Source: Methylobacillus flagellatus KT (GTDB lineage: Bacteria > Pseudomonadota > Gammaproteobacteria > Burkholderiales > Methylophilaceae). From it: DNA of 64,000 nucleotides. Each line of letters starts with the position of its first letter. Position 1 is the stretch's first letter. A program made the position numbers and the translations under genes. The DNA lies in NCBI RefSeq assembly GCF_000013705.1, contig NC_007947.1, positions 372,001 through 436,000 on the forward strand. The letters run 5' to 3'. The notes below the pieces were generated by a model that saw nothing but the letters and a program-made list of their open reading frames with translations, searched no databases and was not told the origin of the DNA. Shown one piece after another: positions 44,298-52,431 of this stretch.

Positions 44298-44906
44298 GCG
44301 CCCCCCATGATCTGCACCAGCTGCTCTTGCCTCACGCAGTATGGTGAGGCCGCCTCGTACCACAACGGCCGCAATGAGAAGCCCGATGACCAAATCTGGC
44401 ACTCGCGATGAGGTTATGGCAACAAGGATACCTGACAGAATAACGCCGAGGTTGGCGATGACATCATTGGCCGAGAAGATCCAGGAGGCCCGCATATGCA
44501 CCTCGCCGTCGCGGTGTTTGGCGAGTAACGCAAGGCATACGATGTTAGCGGAAAGTGCTAGGGCGCCGATGCCCAGCATAAGCCCGCTCTCTGGCTCGCT
44601 ACCGAAGATGAAGCGGCGACCGACCTCAACTAAGACGCTAAGGCCGAGGAGAATTTGCAGGACGCCACTTACACGAGCCGCTCTGGCCTTGAACGAGATT
44701 TCTCGACCGACCGCGTAGAGGCTGATGGCGTAAACACTGGCATCAGCGAACATGTCAAGGGAGTCAGCAAGCAGGCCAGTTGAATGGGCAGCCAAGCCAG
44801 CGACGAACTCAACAACAAACATTGCAGCGTTGATGCCAAGGAGAATCCGCAGAACCTTCAGTTCTGCATTGTTTTTTGCTTCAAACTCGCAGCCGCAATC
44901 TGACAT
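44292..44906 (-). CDS. Cassette 1: CDF-like cation transporter
   Basis: A 204-residue inner-membrane protein with about six hydrophobic segments. The N-terminal Cys pair (MSDCGCEFE) and TM2 acidic motif (LLADSLDMFADASVYAISLY, Asp-x3-Asp), plus the TM5 SANDVIANLGVILSG, match the cation transporter group related to CzcD. It lacks the long cytoplasmic C-terminal domain of typical CDF proteins. AGGTG precedes the ATG. As first cassette it should be best expressed from any integron promoter. A role in heavy-metal efflux is inferred. Confidence 0.88.
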   Translation of the reverse strand: MSDCGCEFEAKNNAELKVLRILLGINAAMFVVEFVAGLAAHSTGLLADSLDMFADASVYAISLYAVGREISFKARAARVSGVLQILLGLSVLVEVGRRFIFGSEPESGLMLGIGALALSANIVCLALLAKHRDGEVHMRASWIFSANDVIANLGVILSGILVAITSSRVPDLVIGLLIAAVVVRGGLTILREARAAGADHGGRT

Positions 44907-45018
44907 AAGCGCACCTAACTAATAGTAGACACCCTAAAAATGCATGTGTAATGCACCTTGAAGGTGTATAATCTGGAAATTATTTTATAACTAACTGTTT
45001 TTAATGTAATTAAATTTA
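44907..45018. other. attI region and integrase promoter
   Basis: The 112-bp gap between the first cassette and the integrase. The recombination core at the cassette junction is GTTAGGT on the minus strand (44913-44919). Next come TGCAT-N5-ATGCA (44941-44955) and CACCTT-G-AAGGTG (44954-44966), the second directly touching TATAAT (44967-44972), a likely -10 for the integrase on the plus strand. No LexA box (CTGT-N8-ACAG) was found. The leftward cassette promoter could not be fixed. Confidence 0.75.
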
Positions 45019-46023
45019 ATGGCATACCCTAATTTTCCGGCCAATGTCACCGTGGGAAAAGCACCCAAGTTATTGGATATGGTGCGCGATAAGCTGCGAC
45101 TCAAGCATTATAGTTTGCGTACAGAGCAGGCTTATGTTGATTGGATTAAACGCTATATTCTTTTTCATGGCAAGCGTCATCCGCGAGATATGGGAGCGGC
45201 GGATATTGAGGCATTTTTGACGCATCTGGCGGTTAAGCGGAATGTGGCTGCATCGACCCAGAATCAGGCGAAATCCGCGTTGTTGTATTTATATCGTGAA
45301 GTGCTTGAAGTTGAGTTGCCGTGGCTGGATAACGTCACGCAGGCTAACGTGCCCAAGCGGTTGCCTGTGGTGTTGAGTGTGAGTGAGGTGCAGTCTGTAT
45401 TGGCTGGGTTATCTGGCACACATGCATTGGTTGCTGCTTTGCTCTATGGTGGCGGCTTGCGTTTGATGGAGGCAGTGCGGCTACGGGTGAAAGATGTGGA
45501 TATTGAGCGGCGTGAGATTGTGGTGCGCGAGGGTAAGGGTTTTAAGGATAGGGTAACCATGCTACCCGAGTCTGTTGTGTCAGCGTTAAAAGGTCATTTG
45601 GTTAAGGTAAAGATGTTGCATGAAGAAGATGTGGCGGCAGGTTTTGGTGAGGTGTATCTGCCATTTGCATTGGATAAAAAATATCCGAATGCCGGACGTG
45701 ACTGGGGTTGGCAGTATGTTTTTCCGTCGCGCCAGTTATCTGTTGACCCGCGCTCGGGCAAGACACGGCGGCATCATATGGATGAAAAAGGCGTGCAACG
45801 CGCCATGAAGCAGGCCGTGTTTGCGGCTGGAATCGCCAAGCCGGCGACACCACATACCTTGCGCCATTCTTTTGCTACCCATCTTTTGCAGTCCGGATAT
45901 GACATTCGTACCGTGCAGGAATTGCTGGGGCATTCTGATGTTTCTACTACCATGATTTACACCCATGTGCTGAACCGTGGTGGCAAAGGGGTCGTTAGTC
46001 CGCTGGATCAGATAGGACTTTAA
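45019..46023 (+). CDS. intI: Integron integrase (tyrosine recombinase)
   Basis: A 334-residue IntI. It has the N-terminal SAM-like core-binding domain ([34 protein letters not shown]) and a catalytic domain with Arg in [20 protein letters not shown], the HxxR of [29 protein letters not shown], and Tyr in [13 protein letters not shown]. Between them is the integron-specific patch ([25 protein letters not shown]) absent from ordinary phage integrases. All catalytic residues are present. No clear ribosome site. The stop TAA overlaps the ATG of the downstream helicase. Confidence 0.97.
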   Translation: MAYPNFPANVTVGKAPKLLDMVRDKLRLKHYSLRTEQAYVDWIKRYILFHGKRHPRDMGAADIEAFLTHLAVKRNVAASTQNQAKSALLYLYREVLEVELPWLDNVTQANVPKRLPVVLSVSEVQSVLAGLSGTHALVAALLYGGGLRLMEAVRLRVKDVDIERREIVVREGKGFKDRVTMLPESVVSALKGHLVKVKMLHEEDVAAGFGEVYLPFALDKKYPNAGRDWGWQYVFPSRQLSVDPRSGKTRRHHMDEKGVQRAMKQAVFAAGIAKPATPHTLRHSFATHLLQSGYDIRTVQELLGHSDVSTTMIYTHVLNRGGKGVVSPLDQIGL

Positions 46024-47963
46024 TGACGGATATTGATCATGTCTTTTCCGCGCAAGGTCCATTGGCGGAAAACATTCCTGGCTATCGTTCGCGCGTCCAA
46101 CAGCAGGAAATGGCGCAGGCGATCGCCGAGGCGATCAAGCATAACCGTCAACTGGTAGCCGAGGCCGGCACCGGCACCGGCAAGACTTTTGCCTATCTCG
46201 TGCCAGCGCTGCTGTCGGGCGGCAAGGTCATCATTTCCACCGGCACCAAGACATTGCAGGATCAGCTGTTCAACCGCGACCTGCCTGCCGTGCGCGACGC
46301 TCTCAAGGTGCCGGTTACCGTCGCCATGCTGAAAGGGCGTGCCAATTACGTCTGCCATTTCCACCTGCAGCGCGCGATGAGCGAGGGCCGCTTCTATTCG
46401 CGCGAAGACGCGGCCTATGTCCACAAGATCCAGGCCTTTGCCGAGAACAGCGCCACGGGCGACAAAAGCGAGCTGACTTCGGTGCCTGAGAGCGCCACCA
46501 TCTGGCCCGCAGTGACTTCCACCCGCGACAATTGCGTGGGGCAGGAGTGCGCCTTCTACAAGGATTGCTTTGTCATGGAAGCGCGTAAGCGTGCGCTGGC
46601 TGCAGACGTGGTAGTGGTGAACCACCATTTGTTCTTCGCCGACGTGATGCTGCGCGACGAAGGTGTGGCCGAGCTGTTGCCCACGGCGAATACTGTCATC
46701 TTCGACGAAGCGCACCAGCTGCCCGAAGTCGCGGGCATGTTCTTTGGTGAGGGTTATTCCACCAGCCAGCTCATGGAGCTGGCGCGCGACTCTCACAATG
46801 AGTACCTCACGACTATCAAGGATTGCACGGTGCTGCCTGAGGCCACCGCGGCATTGGAAAAGGCCGTACGCGATTTTCGCTTGATTTTTGCTTACGAGGG
46901 CGCGCGCCTGCCGGTGCAGAAAGCCCTGGCCTTGCGCAACTTCGAGGCCGCCTATGCGACGATGCAGGAAAAGCTCGTTGACCTGGCGAAAATCCTGGAA
47001 ACCCAGGCAGAGCGCGATCCCGCCGTCGACAATTGCTGGCAGCGCGCGCTTGCGTTGCAGGCTTTGCTGCAACGCTGGCATGACGCTACCGATGCCAATC
47101 TGGTGCGCTGGGTAGAGGTGTTCAGCCAATCGGTGCAGCTTCATGCCACCCCGCTTTCCGTAGCCGAAGGCTTCAGTAAGCAGCTTAACGCTCAACCCAG
47201 AGCTTGGATTTTTACGTCCGCGACATTGGCAGTCAAAAGCGATTTCAGCCACTACCTTTCCCAGATGGGCCTACAGGATGCCGCTACTGGACATTGGGAC
47301 AGCCCGTTCGAGTACGGGCGGCAAGCCTTGCTCTATGTGCCGCAGGGCATGCCCGAGCCCAATAGCGCAGGGTATGTGGCCTCCGTCGCCGCCATGGCCT
47401 TACCGGTGATCAAGGCCAGTCGTGGGCGGGCGTTCGTGCTCTGCACCAGCTTGCGCGCAATGCGTGAATTGCACGCGCTGCTCAAGGATGCCTTTGCTGC
47501 CGAAGGTCTGGAATACCCGTTGCTGATGCAGGGCGATACGGCACGCAGCGAGTTGCTTGAGCGTTTCCGCCGGCTCGGCAATGCCGTGCTGGTGGGTTCG
47601 CAGAGCTTCTGGGAAGGGGTGGACGTGCGCGGCGAAGCACTGTCTGCTGTGATCATCGACAAGCTGCCGTTTGCTCCGCCCGATGACCCGGTGCTGGCGG
47701 CACGCATCGACAAGATGAATGCCGAGGGCAAGAACGCCTTCATGGAATACCAGTTGCCTTATGCCGTGATTACGCTCAAACAGGGTGCGGGGCGCCTGAT
47801 CCGCGATGAACGCGACCGCGGTGTGCTGATGATCTGCGACCCGAGGCTGATCAGCAAGCCTTACGGGCGCCGCATCTGGCAGAGCCTGCCGCCGATGCGG
47901 CGGACGCGCAATGTGGAAGATGTAGTAGAATTCTTCGCTTCTTCCCCACCTGATCCGGCATGA
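46023..47963 (+). CDS. yoaA: ATP-dependent DNA helicase, YoaA/DinG (XPD-like) family
   Basis: A 646-residue superfamily-2 5'-3' helicase, close to E. coli YoaA in length. Walker A is VAEAGTGTGKTFAYL (about 46-60). The four Fe-S cysteines are in NYVCHFHL and DNCVGQECAFYKDCFV. The DEAH box is VIFDEAHQLPE, and motif VI is LKQGAGRLIRDERDRGV. It helps repair or restart damaged forks. Its first 66 bases differ from the truncated left copy. It starts within the integrase stop (TAATG) and overlaps tsaB by 4 bp, so it is mid-operon. Confidence 0.95.
   Translation: MTDIDHVFSAQGPLAENIPGYRSRVQQQEMAQAIAEAIKHNRQLVAEAGTGTGKTFAYLVPALLSGGKVIISTGTKTLQDQLFNRDLPAVRDALKVPVTVAMLKGRANYVCHFHLQRAMSEGRFYSREDAAYVHKIQAFAENSATGDKSELTSVPESATIWPAVTSTRDNCVGQECAFYKDCFVMEARKRALAADVVVVNHHLFFADVMLRDEGVAELLPTANTVIFDEAHQLPEVAGMFFGEGYSTSQLMELARDSHNEYLTTIKDCTVLPEATAALEKAVRDFRLIFAYEGARLPVQKALALRNFEAAYATMQEKLVDLAKILETQAERDPAVDNCWQRALALQALLQRWHDATDANLVRWVEVFSQSVQLHATPLSVAEGFSKQLNAQPRAWIFTSATLAVKSDFSHYLSQMGLQDAATGHWDSPFEYGRQALLYVPQGMPEPNSAGYVASVAAMALPVIKASRGRAFVLCTSLRAMRELHALLKDAFAAEGLEYPLLMQGDTARSELLERFRRLGNAVLVGSQSFWEGVDVRGEALSAVIIDKLPFAPPDDPVLAARIDKMNAEGKNAFMEYQLPYAVITLKQGAGRLIRDERDRGVLMICDPRLISKPYGRRIWQSLPPMRRTRNVEDVVEFFASSPPDPA
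46089..46274 (+). repeat. Direct repeat, right copy (186 bp) flanking the integron
   Basis: Right-hand partner of 41009-41194, inside the intact helicase gene. There is one mismatch, at 46148. Upstream of 46089 the two copies differ at roughly one base in four. Confidence 0.97.
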
Positions 47964-48655
47964 AACTCCTTGCACTAGATACTTCTACGGAATACCTGTC
48001 GCTGGCCTTGCTGCTCGATGGCAAGCTGGCCGAGCGCGAGCTGCTGGCAGGCCAGTCCCATTCCCAGCGTATCCTGCCATTGCTGCGCGAGCTGCTGGAC
48101 GAAACGGGCCTGTCGCTGCGCGACCTGGACGGCATCGCCTTTGGTGCCGGCCCCGGCTCGTTCACGGGCTTGCGCATCGCTTGTGGCGTCGCCCAGGGGC
48201 TGGCTTTTGGGGCAGGGCTACCCGTCATCGGCGTGAGTACCTTGCTGGCACTGGCCGAGGATGCCCAGGGCGCTGACAGGGTGATCGCCTGCCTTGATGC
48301 GCGCATGGGAGAGGTCTACCACGCTGCATATGAGAAAACAGCTACAGGTTGGCAGGAGGTTATTGCTGCCGGGCTGTATGCGCCGGATATGGTGCCGGAT
48401 ATCGGGGGCGACGGCTGGACCGGGACAGGCAGCGGCTGGAAGGCTTATGCGCAAGCGCTGGAGCAGCGCTATGGCCGCCAGCTGGCGCAGTGTATTCCTC
48501 AAGCCTATCCGCGTGCTGCGGCGATTGCGCGGCTGGCATTGCCCGGTTTTGCAGCTGCTCAGGGGCGCCCGGCCAGCGAAGCCGCCCCCATCTATATCCG
48601 CAACAAGGTCGCGCTGACCACGCGCGAGCGCGAAGCCAGGGCGGCCAGTGCATGA
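47960..48655 (+). CDS. tsaB: tRNA threonylcarbamoyladenosine biosynthesis protein TsaB
   Basis: A 231-residue ASKHA-fold partner of TsaD and TsaE in making t6A37 on ANN-decoding tRNAs, normally essential in bacteria. It opens MKLLALDTSTEYLSLALL, has SHSQRILPLLRELL and the signature GAGPGSFTGLRIACGVAQGLAFG. It overlaps yoaA by 4 bp (ATGA) and rimI by 4 bp. With the integron upstream, its transcript must now start in or after the integrase region. Confidence 0.96.
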   Translation: MKLLALDTSTEYLSLALLLDGKLAERELLAGQSHSQRILPLLRELLDETGLSLRDLDGIAFGAGPGSFTGLRIACGVAQGLAFGAGLPVIGVSTLLALAEDAQGADRVIACLDARMGEVYHAAYEKTATGWQEVIAAGLYAPDMVPDIGGDGWTGTGSGWKAYAQALEQRYGRQLAQCIPQAYPRAAAIARLALPGFAAAQGRPASEAAPIYIRNKVALTTREREARAASA

Positions 48656-49113
48656 ACGCCGTACTGAAGCCCGAAACCAGTTTGCGGCCCATGCAGGCGG
48701 CAGACCTGGATGCGGTGTCGAGAATAGAGCCGACGATTTATCCCTACCCCTGGACCCGGGGCAATTTCAAAGATTCCTTGAACGCCGGTCATCGCTGCTG
48801 GGTATATGAGCGCGATGGAGAAGTAATCGGCTATGCCGTCATGATGATGGTGCTGGATGAGGCGCATCTGCTGAATATCAGCATTGCGGCGCCCTGGCAG
48901 GGTAAAGGCTATGGGCGCAGTCTGCTGGCCCACATGATGGATGTTGGCCGCCAACATGGCGCTCTTCATATGTTTCTGGAAGTGCGTCCTTCCAACCAGG
49001 CGGCACTGAAGCTTTATGAAAGTATGGGCTTCAATGAAATGGCGATCCGCCGCGGGTATTATCCTGCGCCAAATGGTCGCGAAGATGCCGTGCTGATGGG
49101 TGCTGCATTGTGA
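48652..49113 (+). CDS. rimI: Ribosomal protein S18-alanine N-acetyltransferase
   Basis: A 153-residue GNAT acetyltransferase. The acetyl-CoA loop is ISIAAPWQGKGYGRSLLAHMM (about 80-98), and the C-terminal NQAALKLYESMGFNEMAIRRGYYPAPNGREDAVLMG is typical of RimI. It acetylates the N-terminus of ribosomal protein S18. Position directly after tsaB (4-bp overlap) is the classic arrangement. Confidence 0.94.
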   Translation: MNAVLKPETSLRPMQAADLDAVSRIEPTIYPYPWTRGNFKDSLNAGHRCWVYERDGEVIGYAVMMMVLDEAHLLNISIAAPWQGKGYGRSLLAHMMDVGRQHGALHMFLEVRPSNQAALKLYESMGFNEMAIRRGYYPAPNGREDAVLMGAAL

Positions 49114-49123
49114 AGAGGGCGAC

Positions 49124-50116
49124 ATGGGCCTGAGTCGTGAAGATATATTGCGCGAACTGGAGTTGCTGCCAGTCTGGCACTTGCGTAACCCGATTGTCTT
49201 GCCGACTGCAGCTCAGCCGCAGGACGGACGACAAGCAGCCACTGCGGTGGATCCCGGGCCAACTGGCGCCGAAGGGAATGCTCCTGCCGGCATGGAGTGC
49301 AGTGAGTCGTTGCAGCTTCAGACGCCTGAGCCGGTTGAGGCATCGCTAGCGCCGATGGCGGTTCAAGCCGAGCCAGCGTGCGAGGCCGATAGTCATGAGG
49401 CTGGCGCTATCCAGCCCGATCCGGAATATTTCGAAGCCATGCAGACATGGCCGGAGTTCGGTGAAAGCGTCGTACCACCATTGATTGAAGAGGTCTCTGC
49501 CCCGCAGGGCGACAGGCGTACTGCCATCATGGCCATGGATTGGCAAGCCTTGCAGCAGAGTGTATCGGAATGCGAAGCGTGCGACCTCGCACAGAAACGT
49601 ACTCAGACGGTGTTCGGTATTGGCGACCCCAATGCGGAATGGTTGTTCGTCGGCGAGGCGCCCGGGGCCGAGGAAGACCGGTGGGGCGAGCCATTCGTCG
49701 GCCCGGCCGGGCAGTTGCTCGACAATATGTTGGCTGCCATTGCGTTGAAGCGTGGTGAGAATGTCTACATTGCCAATGTCCTGAAATGCCGTCCGCCCGC
49801 CAATCGTGATCCGCAGGGCGAAGAGGTGGTGAAATGCGACCCTTACCTCAAGCGCCAGGTGGAGCTGATCAAGCCGAAGCTGATCGTCGCACTGGGAAAG
49901 TTTGCAGCGCAGTCGCTGCTTGCCAGCGACAAGAGCATTGCAGGGTTACGCGGTGCATTGCATGACTTTCACGGCGTGCCGGTGATAGTGACGTATCATC
50001 CAGCCTACCTCCTGAGAAACCTGGCAGACAAGGCCAAGGCCTGGGATGACTTGTGTTTTGCGAGAGAAACCATGCAGCACTTGAAATCGGCGGCGTCATC
50101 CCCATCTCAGCGCTAG
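49124..50116 (+). CDS. Uracil-DNA glycosylase, family 4-like, with long N-terminal extension
   Basis: A 330-residue protein. The C-terminal about 200 residues are a family-4 (Fe-S) uracil-DNA glycosylase: SECEACDLAQKRTQTVFGIGDPNAEWLFVGEAPGAEEDRWGEPFVGPAGQLLDNML, VLKCRPPANRDP, LIVALGKFAAQSLL and VIVTYHPAYLLRN. Cluster Cys are in CEACDL, KCRPP and KCDP. It removes uracil from DNA. Residues 20-135 are a Pro/Ala/Glu-rich linker preceded by a short helix (LSREDILRELELLPVW). The ATG at 49124 follows rimI by 10 bp. Confidence 0.92.
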   Translation: MGLSREDILRELELLPVWHLRNPIVLPTAAQPQDGRQAATAVDPGPTGAEGNAPAGMECSESLQLQTPEPVEASLAPMAVQAEPACEADSHEAGAIQPDPEYFEAMQTWPEFGESVVPPLIEEVSAPQGDRRTAIMAMDWQALQQSVSECEACDLAQKRTQTVFGIGDPNAEWLFVGEAPGAEEDRWGEPFVGPAGQLLDNMLAAIALKRGENVYIANVLKCRPPANRDPQGEEVVKCDPYLKRQVELIKPKLIVALGKFAAQSLLASDKSIAGLRGALHDFHGVPVIVTYHPAYLLRNLADKAKAWDDLCFARETMQHLKSAASSPSQR

Positions 50117-50306
50117 TCGATGTAGTGGCGGATTGCCGCCTGCGTGTGGAGCGGCCAACAGAATTTTTCCGGCGCCAGTGATTGTCTCCATATGATTGCC
50201 TTCGCCAGGATGTCTGGCTGCATCGTTGTGCCGGGTTTTGTTTGTTGCTCTCGCATACAATGAAAATGAATGAATTGAATTGACTCTTGAAATGAAGGGA
50301 TTGAAC

Positions 50307-50900
50307 ATGCAAAAAATCTGGTTGAAGTTCGTTGCCGTACTCATGGTGCTGACCTTGAGCGGCTGTGGTTATAACACTTTCCAGAGCCTGGATGAGCAAG
50401 TCAAGGCGGACTGGTCCGAAGTATTGAATCAATATCAGCGTCGTGCTGACCTGGTACCTAACCTGGTGAATACCGTCAAGGGGTATGCAGCGCATGAGCA
50501 AGAAGTGCTGGCGCAAGTGACCGAGGCGCGCTCCAGAGTAGGCAGCATTCAGGCAACGCCGGAATTGCTGAACGATGAACAGGCATTTGCGCGGTTCCAG
50601 GAAGCACAAAATCAGATGACGTCTGCGCTTTCCCGCCTGATGGCCATTGCCGAAAACTATCCTCAGCTCAAGGCTGATGCCAACTTCCGCGACTTGCAGG
50701 CGCAATTGGAAGGTACTGAGAATCGTGTGGCCGTGGCGCGTAACCGCTATATCAAGTCGGTGCAGGCTTATAACACGGCTGTCCGGCAATTTCCCAACAA
50801 CATGACCGCCAAGCTGTTCGGCTACCAGCCCAAGCCCAACTTCTCGGTTGAGAACGAGAGCGAGCTTTCCAAGGCTCCCGCCGTCAGCTTCGATAAATAA
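50307..50900 (+). CDS. lemA: LemA family protein
   Basis: A 197-residue LemA protein: an N-terminal lipoprotein-like segment (FVAVLMVLTLSGCGYNTFQ) and helical coiled-coil domain with the hallmark QYQRRADLVPNLVNTVKGYAAHEQEVL and LEGTENRVAVARNRYIKSVQAYN. Function is poorly defined. The ATG at 50307 begins the signal; an upstream extension is not needed. It is first of a three-gene run with two TPM-domain genes. Confidence 0.94.
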   Translation: MQKIWLKFVAVLMVLTLSGCGYNTFQSLDEQVKADWSEVLNQYQRRADLVPNLVNTVKGYAAHEQEVLAQVTEARSRVGSIQATPELLNDEQAFARFQEAQNQMTSALSRLMAIAENYPQLKADANFRDLQAQLEGTENRVAVARNRYIKSVQAYNTAVRQFPNNMTAKLFGYQPKPNFSVENESELSKAPAVSFDK

Positions 50901-50912
50901 CGAGGTCGCGCA

Positions 50913-51776
50913 TTGGTTCAGAGCAAACACATCTTTGCCAGACTGCTTGCCCCGCTCTTGTGGCTATGGCTGGCGGTCGCCGGGATGGTTCATGCCGATG
51001 AAGTGGCCGTGCCCACGCTGACGGCGAGAGTCACGGACCTCACCGGCACTTTGAGCCAGCAGGAGCTGGCTGCGCTTGAGAACAGGCTTGCACAATTCGA
51101 GCGGGAAAAAGGTAGCCAGATTGCTGTGCTGCTGGTGCCGACCACGGGCCAGGAGGCGATAGAGCAATATTCCATGCGCGTGGTAGAAGCCTGGAAGCTT
51201 GGGCGAGGTAAGGTCGATGATGGCGTCTTGGTGCTGGTGGCCAAGGATGACCGCAAGATGCGCATCGAGGTGGGCTATGGACTGGAAGGCGCTATTCCCG
51301 ACGTGATTGCCAAGCGCATTGTCTCCGACGTGATGGCGCCTGCGTTCCGTCAAGGGGATTTCTACGGCGGCATCGATGCGGCGCTGGGATATATCACGCG
51401 CCTGATTGCCGGCGAAGGCTTGCCCGCTCCGCCCAAACAACGTCCGCAAGGCGGTAGCGGTGGTTTCGGCGAAATGCTGCCTCTGCTGCTGTTTGGTGGG
51501 TTGATTCTGGGGGGCGTGTTGCGCGCCATATTCGGTAACTTCCTTGGCAGTGCCATCAATGGCGGCCTGGTCGGCGGCGCGGTGGTGCTTTTCGGCGGCG
51601 GATTATTGTTTGCCGCAGCGCTTGGTTTCGTCGCGTTCTTCATCACCATGGTGGGTTCTGCCATGGGAGGCGTACCGATTGTCGGTGGGTTTGGCGGTGG
51701 CCGTGGCGGCTGGGGCGGTGGATTCTCCGGCGGCGGCGGTGGCTTTGGAGGAGGAGGCGCCTCGGGCGACTGGTAA
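50913..51776 (+). CDS. TPM-domain membrane protein (YgcG-like)
   Basis: A 287-residue protein from a TTG start with ACGAGG 7 bp upstream. A signal peptide (LLAPLLWLWLAVAGMVHA) precedes a periplasmic TPM domain (LTGTLSQQELAALENRLAQFEREKGSQIAVLLVPTTG to MRIEVGYGLEGAIPDVIAKRI). Two hydrophobic segments follow, then a Gly-rich tail (GGGRGGWGGGFSGGGGGFGGGGASGDW). This layout is typical of YgcG/TPM phosphatase-like proteins found beside lemA. Biochemical role unsettled. Confidence 0.92.
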   Translation: MVQSKHIFARLLAPLLWLWLAVAGMVHADEVAVPTLTARVTDLTGTLSQQELAALENRLAQFEREKGSQIAVLLVPTTGQEAIEQYSMRVVEAWKLGRGKVDDGVLVLVAKDDRKMRIEVGYGLEGAIPDVIAKRIVSDVMAPAFRQGDFYGGIDAALGYITRLIAGEGLPAPPKQRPQGGSGGFGEMLPLLLFGGLILGGVLRAIFGNFLGSAINGGLVGGAVVLFGGGLLFAAALGFVAFFITMVGSAMGGVPIVGGFGGGRGGWGGGFSGGGGGFGGGGASGDW

Positions 51777-51779
51777 GAC

Positions 51780-52289
51780 ATGAAAAAGCGAAATACATTC
51801 ATGCGATTGCTGGCGCATGTGTTCAATACCCCGTGGCATGTGCGTCGGCACTTTCCTGCCGCTGCATTGCAGCGTATCGAGCAGGCAATTTCTGCAAGCG
51901 AGAAAACCCATAGTGGTGAAATCCGCTTTGTCGTCGAGGGAGACTTGCACCCCCTGGCGATATTGCGCGGTGTGACGCCGCGTCAGCGGGCGATCGAGCT
52001 GTTCTCGCAACTAGGAATATGGGACACCGAGCAGAACAACGGTGTGCTGATATACCTGCTAATGGCCGATCATGATGTCGAAATATTGGCTGACCGTGGC
52101 ATCAATCGTCATCTGGGCCAACAAGGCTGGGAAAGCATCGTCAAGGTCATGCAGGAAAAGTTCCGTCAGGGGCGGTTTGAGGAAGGCGTGATCTACGCCA
52201 TCACAGAGATCGGCAAATCCTTGCAGCAACATTTCCCTGCCACCTCAGAGGCCAGGAACGAGCTCTGCAACAAGCCTGTGGTCTTGTAG
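51780..52289 (+). CDS. Second TPM-domain protein, soluble
   Basis: A 169-residue protein with a single TPM domain (IEQAISASEKTHSGEIRFVVEGDL, RAIELFSQLGIWDTEQNNGVLIYLLMADHDVEILADRGINRHLG, GRFEEGVIYAITEIGKSL) and no signal peptide. It starts 3 bp after the preceding TPM gene. The lemA-TPM-TPM order is a known conserved cluster. Confidence 0.9.
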   Translation: MKKRNTFMRLLAHVFNTPWHVRRHFPAAALQRIEQAISASEKTHSGEIRFVVEGDLHPLAILRGVTPRQRAIELFSQLGIWDTEQNNGVLIYLLMADHDVEILADRGINRHLGQQGWESIVKVMQEKFRQGRFEEGVIYAITEIGKSLQQHFPATSEARNELCNKPVVL

Positions 52290-52393
52290 TCGGGCTTGGA
52301 GTAACCCGGCTGGCACCAGGACCACCCAGCCTAGGCAAAATCCAGCAGGGGGCTGGCAGCTAAAACATTGGCCAGATTACCCATAGAGTTCGG

Positions 52394-52418
52394 CGGCAGC
52401 GTCATGGGGGCGCTGCCG
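52394..52418. terminator. Hairpin between convergent genes
   Basis: CGGCAGCG (52394-52401) pairs with CGCTGCCG (52411-52418) around a 9-base loop. There is no good T-run, so it may be a weak terminator shared by the TPM and 52432 genes. Confidence 0.45.
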
Positions 52419-52431
52419 ACGGTGTTGCCTT

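Larger units (their letters stand above)
41195..46022. mobile_element. Integron: integrase, attI and six-cassette array
   Basis: The organisation is a standard integron. A tyrosine integrase with the integron-specific insert reads right (45019), an attI region lies in front of it, and cassettes read left on the opposite strand, each gene followed by an attC with RYYYAAC/GTTRRRY-type cores. Five attC sites are recognised. The element sits between a dead 5' fragment and an intact copy of a helicase gene. There is no resistance gene, transposase or inverted terminal repeat, so it looks like a chromosomal or environmental integron rather than a transposon-borne one. Confidence 0.93.

Noticed and set aside
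44941..45018. LexA/SOS box in front of the integron integrase
   Set aside because: CTGT occurs once, near 44996, but has no ACAG partner at the required spacing.
41195..46022. Composite transposon or prophage carrying the integron
   Set aside because: No transposase, terminal inverted repeats, target-site duplication of transposon size or phage genes were seen.
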